DNA of 64,000 nucleotides. Source: Eriocheir sinensis (Eukaryota > Arthropoda > Malacostraca > Decapoda > Varunidae). How positions within the stretch are numbered: position 1 is the stretch's first letter; each line of letters starts with the position of its first letter. Under the pieces are notes generated by a model. The model saw only the letters and a program-made list of their open reading frames with translations. It was not told the origin of the DNA and did no database searches. The stretch is taken from assembly GCF_024679095.1 (NCBI RefSeq), contig NC_066522.1, forward strand, positions 16,094,829 through 16,158,828, read 5' to 3'. Of this stretch, positions 12,371-23,600 are shown piece by piece. The position numbers and the translations under genes were made by a program.

Positions 12371-13365
12371 GGGAATGGTGGATTGGATGGGATAATGGGA
12401 TGGATTGAGAACTGTGGCTCTCAACTTTTTTTGCCTAATGCACCCTTTTCACCATATGAGAGAATGTCATGCCTCCATTTTCAAGATTGTAACTCAAAAG
12501 CACGAGTCAAACCTACGGGTGGCGGTGCAGCGGCGTCGCCTATTCTGGGAGGGCGGATGGTGGAGTACTCGTTGCAGGAGGCCTAGTGAGAGCTTAAGTG
12601 TGGAAGTCTCGTCTATGGTACAGGTATTTTGAGCGAAACGGTTGAGGAGCTTGTTCTACACGGTCCGATAGGCTGCTGCAGGAGGTAGCTGATGCATACT
12701 GCGTTTCGTGCCGCCCTGGGGAGCTGGAAGGGAATAAAAGGATACCCAATATTCCAAATGTGTGAGTCTGCCAATCTATGATCCAAGTTCGCTCCCTGAC
12801 ACCCTGAAATCCCTTCCCTGGTTGACAACTTTCGATTTAGAGGAAGGTATAGAAGGAATGAGAAAGCTGGTAAAAAGTAAAATACAGTCCCTAGGATGAT
12901 TCAAGGAAGGGTACGATGAGGGAGTGAACGAGAGGAGGAACATGAAGGTGAATGAGGGGAGAGCCAGGTGAAAGAATAGCAGGGAAGGTGCGTGGACTGA
13001 TCGCCTGGAAACACGAACGCAGGTGTGGGTGGAGTGAAAAAACAGGCAACAGGTAAAAACGAGGTGAAATAAAGGTGAGGAAGGGGAAAAAAAAAGATGA
13101 CTGGCACGAACCGAACCTGTATAACCCTCGGGAAGGAGGCAGAGTGACTGTTTGCATTCTTTTTTAAGCAAAGGAGGCAGATTGAGGGCTTAAAGTAACG
13201 TCTTATCGCATTTTTCCCTATTCGGTTTTGTGGGTTAGTGAGTGTGATCGGCGGAAGGAAGGAGACAAGCAAGTTCTCAAAAGTACGAAGAAAAAAAAAC
13301 ATATACTTAAAATATAGAAATTAATGCAGAATACGAACACAGGTGGATAAAAAAGAGCAGGTGTT
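12371..13365. other. No recognised gene
   Basis: A hint of a hAT-type terminus (GGCTCTCAACTTTTTTTGCC at about 12417) is the only mobile-element signal. Otherwise mixed, purine-leaning sequence. Confidence 0.35.
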
Positions 13366-13794
13366 TGGAAGCTCTTGAACTCCCCCTTCCCCTTCCCTCC
13401 CTCCCTTCTCTCCCCACCTCTCCTCTCTCCCCTTCCCTCCCCCTTTTCCCCTCCCTCCCTTCTCTCCCCACCTCTCCTCTCTCCCCTTCCCTCCCCCTTT
13501 TCCCCTCCTTCCCTCCCTCTTCCTCTCCTACCCCTCCTCTTCCCTCCCTCACCCGTCCCTTCCTCTCCATCCCCCTTCTTCTCTCTTCCTCTCCTTCCCT
13601 TCCACTACCCTCTCCCCTCCTATCCCCCCTTCCCCCTCTCTTCCTCCTCAACTCATCCACCACCCATGTCTTCTATTTGCACACCATTATCATCCACGCA
13701 TCATCCTCTTCCCCCTCCCTCCCCCACTTACCACTTCTTACATGCTTATATAATTCTTTCCCCACCAGTTACACGCAAGAGAATAAACCTTGAG

Positions 13795-13873
<79 letters not shown>

Positions 13874-13898
13874 TGGCTCAGGTGACTAGAGGAACAGG

Positions 13899-13945
<47 letters not shown>
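13366..13945. repeat. Pyrimidine-rich duplication followed by opposed (TG)n and (CA)n
   Basis: A unit of about 54 bp (CTCCCTTCTCTCCCCACCTC) repeats at 13390-13500. (TG)n at 13797-13871 faces (CA)n at 13902-13944 across about 30 bp. Confidence 0.85.
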
Positions 13946-13947
<2 letters not shown>

Positions 13948-14160
13948 AAGGGATCAGGTGGGACGGTCCGTGCAAACAAGTGGCATTTAAAGAGTTAAAC
14001 ACCCCATAATTATGAAGCTGAAAAAGACCACCATTATTATTAGATTACATGACCAATGCATAAAAGCGAGAGTGAACGAGATGAGTTTATTATATATTTT
14101 TAAGTCAGGTTTGAGTCCACATACAATTTTTTTTTTTTTTTGTTACTTGTTGGAGTGGGG

Positions 14161-14165
<5 letters not shown>

Positions 14166-14217
<52 letters not shown>

Positions 14218-14391
14218 TGGATTAAGTATGTCAGTATGCAATTTTTTTATTTATCTCTATATATTTTTTTGCGAGATAGAAGGAGTGGTGGATGGGCGTT
14301 GAACTCCTTCGATTTTTTGTGTGTTTTCAAAGTCGTATTTCTTTTATGATGAGCTAATTTGTAAGTCAAATACATGTACGTCACCCACTCT

Positions 14392-14466
<75 letters not shown>
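14166..14466. repeat. (TG)n and (CT)n microsatellites
   Basis: (TG)n at 14166-14216 and (CT)n at 14394-14466, with AT-rich sequence between. Confidence 0.9.
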
Positions 14467-14468
<2 letters not shown>

Positions 14469-14529
14469 CATTCACTGGAGTATAAATTTTACGTAGTTTT
14501 AAGAGAAAGTGCGCCAGTTTAGGAATGCA

Positions 14530-15270
14530 AGGTAAGAATTTTGTTTTATTTGGTTTTATATTATTCTTTTTTATCCGTGTTAAGTCTTCCTCATGTTCTT
14601 TAGCTACACAGTTATTTTGCTCTCTCGATCGCTGTCTGTGGTATTTTTCTATTCTTCATCTAGAGATATTTTTATCTCGTTCCTTCTCCGTCTACTCGTT
14701 CTTTTGGTACAGTTACTTCGCCCTCTCGTTCCTTGTATATATATCTCCTCTCATTCTTTATCAACAGTTACTTTGGGCTTTCGTTCATTGTGTTCCCTCT
14801 TGTTCTTTTGCTACAGCTGTTTTGCTCTCTCGTTTCTTGTGTGTGAGCTTTGTGTTGCGTTGTCAGCCTTATAGAGGGAACCAATAAGAACGTGCGCCAC
14901 TTTATGATGATTATAGGTGAGAACGGTTTGTGTCAAGTGATGCGATGCTCCTGTAATATTAGCTACATAGATTAATTTGCTCTCGTGCTGTCAGTCTTGT
15001 CAAGCAGTAGAGGATCGTTTGACATGAGCAGTGATTTTCTTGGTCCTTTTTCCTGTTCATGTCAAAAGACGTTCAACAGTTAAGTGATGTTCCTTTTATA
15101 GTACAGTTAGTTTAGTCTCGTGTTGTCAGTCCTCTGTTTCTTTGGTTCTTCCTCCTGTTTATATCGAGACGTCCAACGTTTGTCAAGTGATGTTCTTCAT
15201 ATGTTACAATTCCTTTGCTCTCGTGTTGTCACTCATCTCTTTCATCGGTTCTTTCCTGTTCGTGTCTAAG
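14530..15270 (+). repeat. Degenerate minisatellites upstream of Psc
   Basis: About four copies of a 50-60-bp unit (TGCTACAGTTATTTTGCTCT type, CTCTCGTT next) lie at 14590-14850. About three copies of a 95-115-bp unit containing CTCGTGTTGTCAGTC follow at 14970-15260. They appear to be related by the shared ACAGTTA and CTCTCGT words. No gene is recognised. Confidence 0.5.
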
Positions 15271-15374
15271 GACGTTCAGTTACGCACGCGCGGTTCGGTG
15301 TGGCCAACGGTAGTGTGTCGTAAGTCAGTCTCCGGCGTGGGGTGAGCGGGGACGAACGCATCTGAGTGGCCACT

Positions 15375-16290
15375 TCATTTGCATGTATAATGTGACGCTT
15401 AAGAAGTTTGTCGGGGAGGTCCGCGGACAGGTTGGGTGGCACTCACAGCGGGGGCGGGACGCGAATTCATCTTATGCTAATTAAGTCTTCGGTGCTCGAG
15501 CTAATCCTGGTGTGTGATCTGGCCACCCACTCAGTCACCCGCCTCCTTATCTGTCTCTTGCCTGGTGTGACGCTTGAGACGTTTGCACTCGAGGTCTGTG
15601 GGCGGGTTGGCGGGTACTTAAACAAAGGGTGAGTTCTTAAATTCGTCCCGTGTTAAGTTTTGGATTGTGTGTGATCTGGCCACCCACTCAGTCACCCGCC
15701 TCCCTATCTGTCTCTTGCCTGGTGTGACGCTAAGCACTCGAGGTCTGTGGGCGGGTTGGCGGGTACTTAAACAAAGGGTGGGTTCTTAAATTCGTCCCGT
15801 GTTAAGTTTTGGATTGTGTGTGATCTGGCCACCCACTCAGTCATCCGCCTCCTTATCTGTCTCTTGCCTGGTGTGACGCTTAAGACGTTTGCACTCGAGG
15901 TCTGTGGGCGGGTTGGCGGGTTACTTTAAACAAGGGGTGGTTCTTAAATTCGTCCGTGTTAAGTTTTTTTGGATTGTGATCTCTGCCACCTCAGTCACCC
16001 GCCTCCTTATCGTCTCTTGCCTGGTGTGACGCTTAAGACGTTTGCACTCGAGGTCTGTGGGCGGGTTGGCGGGTACTTAAACAAAGGGGTGGGTGGTAAA
16101 TTCGTCCCGTGTTAAGTCTTTGGTGGAGTGTGATCTGGATAACCACTCAGCCGCCCTTTTTATATGTCTCCTAGCTGATGTAACGCTCAAGACCCTTTGC
16201 ACTTGAGGGTCGTGAGTTGGTGGGATACTGATACAAAGGAGTTGGTTGGTAACTTCGTCCCGTGTGAAGTCTTCAGTTAGGAGAGCCAAT
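15375..16290 (+). repeat. 149-157-bp tandem array upstream of Psc
   Basis: The motif GTGTGATCTGGCC (diverged in the last copies) recurs at about 15512, 15669, 15818, 15975 and 16128, giving spacings of 157, 149, 157 and 153 bp. A more diverged unit precedes it and a partial one follows. Each unit carries CACTCAGTCACCCGCC, a GCACTCGAGGTCTGTGGGCGG block and AATTCGTCCCGTGTTAAG. The array is GC-richer than its surroundings. It may lie in the promoter or 5' transcribed region of Psc, but this is not shown. Confidence 0.75.
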
Positions 16291-17060
16291 CACCCGCCTT
16301 CTTATCCTCCTGTATATGCTGCTATGATGTCAACGGTACCACCACCACCGACAACACGAACACGAAGAACAGCTGTGCATCCCGCGTTGTTCCCGTTAGT
16401 GTTTTGAATATCTACCGACACGATTATTTCTGGATATTTTCTTTTCGATAATACTACTGCGTTACTGACCTTTTTTCTATCTATATCACCTGCTTCTCTC
16501 CGGTAATAGTATACTGTGATCACGTGAATGGTTTGAGTATGTGCGAGTTCTCTTCTCTTTCTTCCCCTTCTTTCCAGCAATACCACAACATTATCATTAG
16601 CGTTAATTGCCCGGGGCAGTTGCAACACTTCTTCTCCCTTTGCTTGTAACACTTCCATACGCAGGTACAGACACAGACACCTTTCTGGGCTATGGGAAAC
16701 GAAATAAGTAGTCCTTGAGGGCGGGGCGGGTGGGTCATGCCGGGCTGGGCTAATGCTTTTTCCTGACTGTCAAACACGGCCCTGTCTGTGGTCTCGTTGA
16801 CAATGATTTGAGAACGTTGATTGAGTCCGCATAAGTCAGTCACGTTTTTCACCATGATTTGCTGGTGTTGCATTGTTCGTTCTGGGGATCGTTTAGTGTA
16901 GTAGTGTATCCTTTTGTCCTTGTTTTTACTGCATGGTGGTTTATCTTTCTGGTCTTTATTATTTTTCTCCCGTGCCAGGTACTGAGGACGCGTATTAGTC
17001 TTGTCACCTGCATCTCTCCCTGCATTCGTCTGTTCGCTTACGTTTTAAGTTATTCAGTAT
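16291..17060. other. No recognised feature upstream of Psc
   Basis: This is non-repetitive sequence with overlapping antisense open frames of 117-118 codons (16302-16658, 16520-16873) without recognisable domains. It could contain a non-coding first exon or regulatory sequence of Psc. Confidence 0.4.
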
Positions 17061-17080
17061 TTTGTTTTCTGTCGTTTTAG

Positions 17081-17370
17081 GTGTTGCGTCGTTTATATCA
17101 TGCACTGTTTCCTCATTTTACTCGCATATACATAGCGAGGTGAACCCAGGTATGTTAATCAGTTGTCGTTTGCGTCGTCGTTTCCTCGTTTTACTTGCAT
17201 ATGCTTAGCGAGGCGAGTCCAGGTAGTTTAATCAGTTGTTATTTGTGACGTTGCAGGTGTTGCGCTGTTCTTATAGTATCATTTTCTCGTTTTACTTGTA
17301 TAATCATAATTCGTTTAGCCCAGGTATGTTAATCAGTTGTCATTCTTATCGTTGCAGGTGTCGCGTCGCC
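17081..17370 (+). repeat. Three-copy degenerate array that duplicates the exon 1 splice acceptor
   Basis: Three blocks each run from an AG followed by GTGTTGCG/GTGTCGCG, through a TTTCYTCRTTTTACT motif, to CAGGTATGTTAATCAGTTGT or a close variant. The AGs end at 17080, 17256 and 17357. The last is the inferred acceptor of the start-codon exon, and the first two are near-identical in context. Confidence 0.65.
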
Positions 17371-17572
17371 CGTTGATGGGCGCAGCGAGGCAGAGATGGC
17401 GCCGCTACGCCGCGTGAAGCTGACGCAGCTCAACGCTCACCTGGTGTGTGTGCTCTGCTCCGGCTACTTCGTCGACGCCACCACCATCATCGAGTGCCTC
17501 CACACCTTCTGCAAGACCTGCATCGTGCGTTACCTCCAGACTTCGTCCTTCTGCCCTATTTGTGATGTCCAG
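17358..17572 (+). CDS. Psc: Psc exon with start codon and RING finger (coding from 17396)
   Basis: The exon is inferred to start after a TTGCAG acceptor ending at 17357, leaving 38 nt of 5'UTR before the ATG at 17396. The coding part is exactly 59 codons and ends at a CAG/GTAAGG donor. It contains the full RING: CVLC, then CLHTFC, then TC, then CPIC, spaced as in BMI1/PCGF4 and fly Psc. An upstream ATG at 17376 opens a short overlapping frame that ends at 17417. Non-coding exon(s) further upstream are expected but not proven. Confidence 0.92.
17376..17417 (+). promoter_or_regulatory. Overlapping upstream ORF at the Psc start
   Basis: An ATG 20 nt before the presumed start opens 13 codons in another frame and stops at a TGA at 17415-17417, after the main ATG. 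If the exon begins at 17358, this overlapping uORF would be in the mRNA and could lower translation of the main frame. Confidence 0.45.
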
Positions 17573-17602
17573 GTAAGGAGACTTCACCTTTCATTGGGAC
17601 TA

Positions 17603-17655
<53 letters not shown>

Positions 17656-20600
17656 TGACGGGTGAATAGGGGTCATTGCCCGTCGAAGTGGAGTACTCAT
17701 GGCCGCATCTATCAAAGTTTTGTACAACATTGAACTTCATTAGTCATTCAGTATTGAGCGAACGTAGTTTTATGCTTCTCATCAACTAGAAAAATCATGT
17801 TCCCTTGATTCGTTGGTGCCATGAATACCCCCTTTTTTGGTAACGACTTCCATTATTTAGTACTAAGCGCGTGTCGTCTGTCTCGCCGCGTCACAGGTGC
17901 ACAAGACGAAGCCGCTGCTGTCCCTGCGCGAGGATCGGACCCTCCAGGACGTGGTGTTCAAGCTCGTGCCCGGCCTCTTCAACTCCGAGATGAAGAGGCG
18001 AACCTGCTTCTACAAGGAACACCCGGAAGGAGGTGAGTAAAGGCAACGCTAGAACTTGTACTCCGCGTCCGTCAGTAGATGTGTTCCGTCTGGGGCACCA
18101 TGGCGTGGGAGGGTTGGCTTTTAGGGGACGGACCTTACTCGTACAAGGGTCTCATGGATGTTCGTAAACCTCAACATCACGCTTTTCCCTGTGCGAGTTC
18201 CCTGGGTGAGTTTCTGGAGTCGCTTGGCATAATCTGGGTTTCCTGTCCACTTCACAACGTCGAAATATCAAGTCAGACGTCAGAGCACGATTTCCTTGCT
18301 TGGTTAGACGGGAGAGGAATGGCATCAGTCTTGGAAGTGCAATAAAGTGAGTCTAGAAGCTGTCAACTCGAGCGCAAGTGATGTATGGGATAGTTACGAC
18401 GAGGAATGGGATGGATCAAGAAACAGGTGGTGCGGAGGCGAATAGCAAAATGAATGACCCGAATCTGCAAAGACTACCAAGAATCTCGCCCGGCAAACTA
18501 TGATTTTCTGTTAGCTTAAATGGGTCAACTTACTGGATCGGCATTTAAGTATAGCGAAGGAAAGAACCGAACTGACTTTCTGTGTTAGCTTATAAACAAG
18601 GAATGGAGGTTATGTGGGTGAGGAAGAAACACTGATTTTGATGTTAAGTCAAAGAAAGGAATATATCGGCTATATGCGTAGTAAGTGATACAGGGGAGTA
18701 AACAACGATGATTTACGGGATAGTTTAGTTAAAGGAAGGAATATATCAGCCACTAGGAAGTAAACAAACAATAAAATCAATGTTCTTTTTTATTTATTTA
18801 TTTTTTTTTTTTACAACAAAGGAGACAGCTCAAGGGCACAAAAACAGGTAACAATAATAAAAAAAAGCCCGCTACTCGCTGCTCCTAAAAAGAGTCAAAA
18901 GAGGTGGCCGAAAGAGGGGTCAATTTCAGGATGAGAGGTGTCCTGATACCCGTTGAGACAAAGTTGATATATCGGCTAATAAGGGATGCGGGGATTAACA
19001 AACAATTATATCTATGTTAGTTTAGTCAGGGGCGTTAATATATATGCCAGTAGATAAAAATGTGAAGTAACAAAACAAACAATTATATCTATGTTAGTTT
19101 AGACAGGGGAGTTAATATATCGGCCAGTAGATGAAAAAGTGAAGTAACAAAACAAATAATTATATCTATGTTCGTTTAGACAGGGGCGTTAATATATATG
19201 CCAGTAGATAAAAATGTGAAGTAACAAAACAAACAATTATATCAATGTTAGTTTAGACAGGGGATAGGAGTTAATATATATGCCAGTAGATGAAAAAGTG
19301 AAGTAACAAAACAAACAATTATATCTATGTTAGTTTAGACAGGGGAGTTAATATATATGCCAGTAGATAAAAATGTGAAGTAACAAAACAAACAATTATA
19401 TCTATGTTAGTTTAGACAGGGGAGTTAATATATCGGCCAGTAGATGAAAAAGTGAAGTAACATAGCATCCAACTCCACATTCCAGGCGGCGACAAGACGG
19501 AGCAGAGCCTTAGGGAGCGGCGACACTTCTTCCACGTGGACGACCAAATCTCCCTATCCTTGGAGCACGCGACCGCCCCCCCCTGCCCGTCCCTCGTGCA
19601 CTCCCACCTGGTCAAGCCCCTCAAGGTCAGCAACGGCCAGCAGGAGAAGCAGGAGAAGCAGAAGTCGCCGGTGCAGGAGGAGAAAGGCGGCGACTCGGTG
19701 GCTGTGAAGGAGGAGGAGACGGAGGGGCGCGATGGGCCGGACTCGAAGGTGTGTAGGATGTGAAGGAGTTTTTCGTTTTTTTTTTTTTTCTGTCTGTTTC
19801 TTTCGTTGTCTGTTTCATCGACACGCACACACGCACACAAACCTCCAAACTACACTAGGCACACGATCGGAACATCTTTGCTTTCTTCCTATTCTTTTAC
19901 CTTCTTTTAGTAGTGTAACATCTTTAACCTTGAACACACGGTCGTATCTCTATCCTAACTTCCTGTCTATTCTTACTTCCTCGTAATAGTTTAACGTGAC
20001 ATCTCTAAACTTTCTTATTCTCTGTTTTCCTTCCAGTCATATGTATCTTGTTTTTAATCTTGCATCTTAATAACACGTGTTTTCCTCATTTTGACGCGTG
20101 GTACTCAAGGAAAATGTTCTCTTTCACGTTCAGTAATGTGTATTTTTCCTCCCTCTTCCCATTAGGTTCCTCTTAAGCGGTACTTGAGGTGTCCCGCTGC
20201 CGTACAGGTGTCCCATTTGGAGAAGTTCGTCCGCTTGAAGTACAACTTGTCCCCCCAAACACACAGGGTGAGTACAGTGTCACGAACCTTCGCTCCCTTC
20301 TCGTCTTACTTTCCGCCTCTTGCTCACGCCCTCTCACTCCTCATTGCGTTGTGTCTTCACCACTGAGCACAGTTGTCCTGAGATGTGAATGATGTGTCTG
20401 GCGGTAACGAAAAGTTGTGTTGAGATCGGTAACGCCTGTGTTTGGTGATAGCAACACTAAATCAGGCCCTATCTGACTTTTGTTTGTTAGTTTTTTTTTT
20501 TTTGTAATTTTGAGATGCTATACATCCCTTCACTTTCTCTTACGCGTATTCTATGTAGTAAAGAGGAGTGCTTTGTGCCATGAGATACAGTTTAGTAACG

Positions 20601-23600
20601 TTGACATGTCTTTCCTTGACCACCAGGTCGAGATCATGCATGGAGGAGACTGCCTGGTCGGGGAGCTCACACTGCTGGACGTGGTGTACATGTACAAGTG
20701 GACGGAGGACGCGCCGCTGCGCCTCATGTACTCAGTGACGGTGCTGCCTCGGACCCGTAAGCGAGCCAGGCCAGGCGGTGCCCGAGCAGCGGCCAAGACG
20801 GAGCCCGGCGCCCCGCCCTGCAAGGTGCCCAAGCTGCAGCCTCCCTCGCCGGAGAGCAAGGCAACGCCGCCACACGTAAGTAAGTGTCAGGACGTTGTGA
20901 AGGGCGGCGTGGCGGCGAGTAGCGAGTGTAAGGATGAGAAGTCGGATGAGAAGGATCTCGTCTTGCCGCCTCAGACGCCAGTCACCTCAGCTGCCGAGAA
21001 GCCGTGTGTGGCGACGAGCGCGGCGCCGGTGAGTGCCTCGCTGTCCACTCAGACGGTGCCCAGCACGTCCGTCACGCAGACCAGTATCATGAGCTGCGGA
21101 TCCGTGCCTGTGCAGCTGCCCGTTCCCGGCAGTGCCAGAGCGAGGCCGGCACTCACCACCACCACCCCTGCCACCGCTACCCCGCGCGTCGCCCTCCCCC
21201 ACATGCCGCCGCAGGCCCCGCCCGCCACTGTTCCTGTATCCTCGGTGGCACCCAACGCCGCCGCCGTCGCGCCAGCCTTCAGCCCCAAGACGCCTATCAG
21301 CCCGGCCATGACGTCAACTTCCTCTGTCATGATCCAGACGCCCCAGCCACTCATGAACGGCCTCAGTGACTGCGGCATGAAGCAGATCCGCGGCTCCTCC
21401 GGCCCCACCATGTACGCCAACAAGATGCCGCAGCCAATCATCCCTACACGTCCCCGCCTGGGCCGGCCGCCCAACTCCTCTCGCATCCAGGCCGCTAAGA
21501 TGAGGCCTCCGGCTCCCCGAATGCCCATGAACAACGTTGATGTTCGTCATCGGCCGATGGGCAAGAAAGTGTATCCAGCCGGTGTCGTGACGCGGCCTAA
21601 CTCCGTGGTGTGCGCCAGCCTCAACGTGCAGAACCGCCTCAGCAGCATCAGCGGGCCGCCCGCCAAACTTGCGGCGTCTAAAGTATCGGTAAAGAGGTCA
21701 GGTGACGTACATCAGGACGGTGCTTCGTCTCCCCTGCAGCATCCCCCAGTGTCTACCTTTACTTCCCCCGTCACAACGACAACGCCCATGTCACCCACAT
21801 ACACGACCTCTACACAGGGTCCGCCCTCCACACAGCCACCTTCATCATCCCTCACGTCCACCACTAACGCTCCGCCCGCCGTCAGCTCCGCGACGCCCAC
21901 AACCAAGGCTGCAGCGTCACCCCATCAAGGCACAGTGGCGATTGACACGCAGACACAAAAACAGTGTCTGCCGCAGCCCCAGGGCACGGGAGGTGTGCAG
22001 CGGCCAAGTCAGCAATCACCGCGGCCGCCCATCAACCCCTCCATGAGACCTACTGTGCCCCAGGGTCCCCGCTACCCCGGGCCGCAAGGGTGTCAGCGCC
22101 AGCCACTCCCACAAGGCACCCAACGGGTATCCACCCCGCCCGGCCCCCCGCGGCCCCCCACTCCTACAAGCCAGAAACCTGGACCACCGGTACACCAACA
22201 GACCCAAGGAACGCAGCAGCATTCTAGCCCACACCTCATGCAGCCCCCCTCCCCCCAGGGAAGTCCCCAGCCTCCTCCCATGGGATACCCAAGGACTGTG
22301 TCCCCCGCCGGGCACGGAGCACAGAAGCATCCTCTGTCTGCCAACCAGCGTCTTCCAAACATGAGTGCCCAACTTCCCCACTTGGCCCCAGGCTCTCAAC
22401 GTCCACACACACCCGTCAACACGCGGCCCCCCAGCAGTTCCGCCCCCCACCGCCTCCCCAGCAACCCTGCCCCCTACCGCTCTCCCAGCGGCCCTGCCCC
22501 CCACCGTCCCCCAAGTAGCCCTGCCCCTCACCGACCCCCGAGCAGCCCTGCCCCCCACCGCCCCCCCAGCAGTCCTGCTCCCCACCGCTCTCAGAGTAGC
22601 AGCCCCGCCCCGCATCGCCCTCCAAACAGTAGTCCAGCTCCTCATCGTCCCCCCACCAATAATTCTGCCCCCCAGCGGCCCCCTAGCAGCCCCGCACCAC
22701 ACCGGCCCCCCAGCAGCCCCGCGTCCCATTCCTCGCCAGGCAGCCCCGCACCCCACCGCCAGCCTGGAAGCATGACTCCCCGCCCGCACAGCACCCCGAC
22801 GCCTCCCTCCAATGCCGTGACGCCTTCCCCGCGGTCCACGCCCTCACCTCGGTGCGCGTCATCCCCCTCCACGACAGGACCCGTTCCTGTGTCTGTTAGG
22901 GACGCTCTTCCTCCGCTGTCCATCACCTCGCCCGCCACCGGTACCACAACCACCACTAGCACCGCTCCACCTGCCGGCACGACCACTACCAATGGCAACG
23001 CATCGGGGCCCAGGGCCAATGACACCAGTAACTCCGGCAAAACTGTCCCTACGTCGGGTGCCGCTGTGTCCCAGACGCCGAACGCGAAAACAGTGTCTCC
23101 GGGCAGCGGCAAGACAGCACCTAAGTCTCCAGGGCGGGGTCGCGGGACCTCCAGCTCCCCCACCATCCTGAGCATCGCGCAGTCCCTCGCCAACAAACAG
23201 CTGCAGCAGCGCACGGCCACCACTGCCATGAACCCCGTGAACAGCACCGCCATAAACTCATCGACTATTGGCACGACGCAGATCAACGCCCATCATTCGT
23301 ACACCACCGCGACGACCAACACCCCGGTCTACCCCAGCCCCGTGCCCAGCAGCCTCGTGCCCCTCGCCGCCTACATGGCCACGTACGGGGACGCCACACC
23401 TGACGTCACCGCCATGAGGAACCTGATCACCCTGAGCCAGACGGCGGCGTGCATCAGGGAGCTGAACATGGCCATGGTGAAGACGCTGCCCAGACCCTCA
23501 GACCCGGCGCCCATAGACCTCTCTCCCACCAGCAAGGCAGCGCCGCAGACCCCACTCACCAACGGCAGGCACCCCACTACCTCTTCCTCCTCCTCCTCAA

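Larger units (their letters stand above)
18033..19485 (+). other. Psc intron 2
   Basis: The intron starts GTGAGT and ends TTCCAG, 1453 bp in phase 1. It holds diverged then well-preserved copies of a 77-bp minisatellite and an antisense retrotransposon tail (18783-18962). The 88-codon open frame at 18079-18345 has no recognisable similarity and lies wholly inside the intron. Confidence 0.85.

Noticed and set aside
12405..12475. hAT-type terminus (GGCTCTCAACTTTTTTTGCC)
   Set aside because: Only one eroded end is seen; no matching inverted end was found nearby.
16302..16873. Antisense frames of 117-118 codons upstream of Psc
   Set aside because: No recognisable domain, no paired splice sites that I could support, and they overlap in different frames.
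18079..18345. 88-codon frame inside Psc intron 2
   Set aside because: No domain, lies between two well-supported exons, and no splice sites would include it in frame.
21049..22789. Overlapping antisense frames of 161-257 codons within Psc exon 5
   Set aside because: Shadows of the proline-rich coding sequence (Gly/Val/Arg-rich complements).
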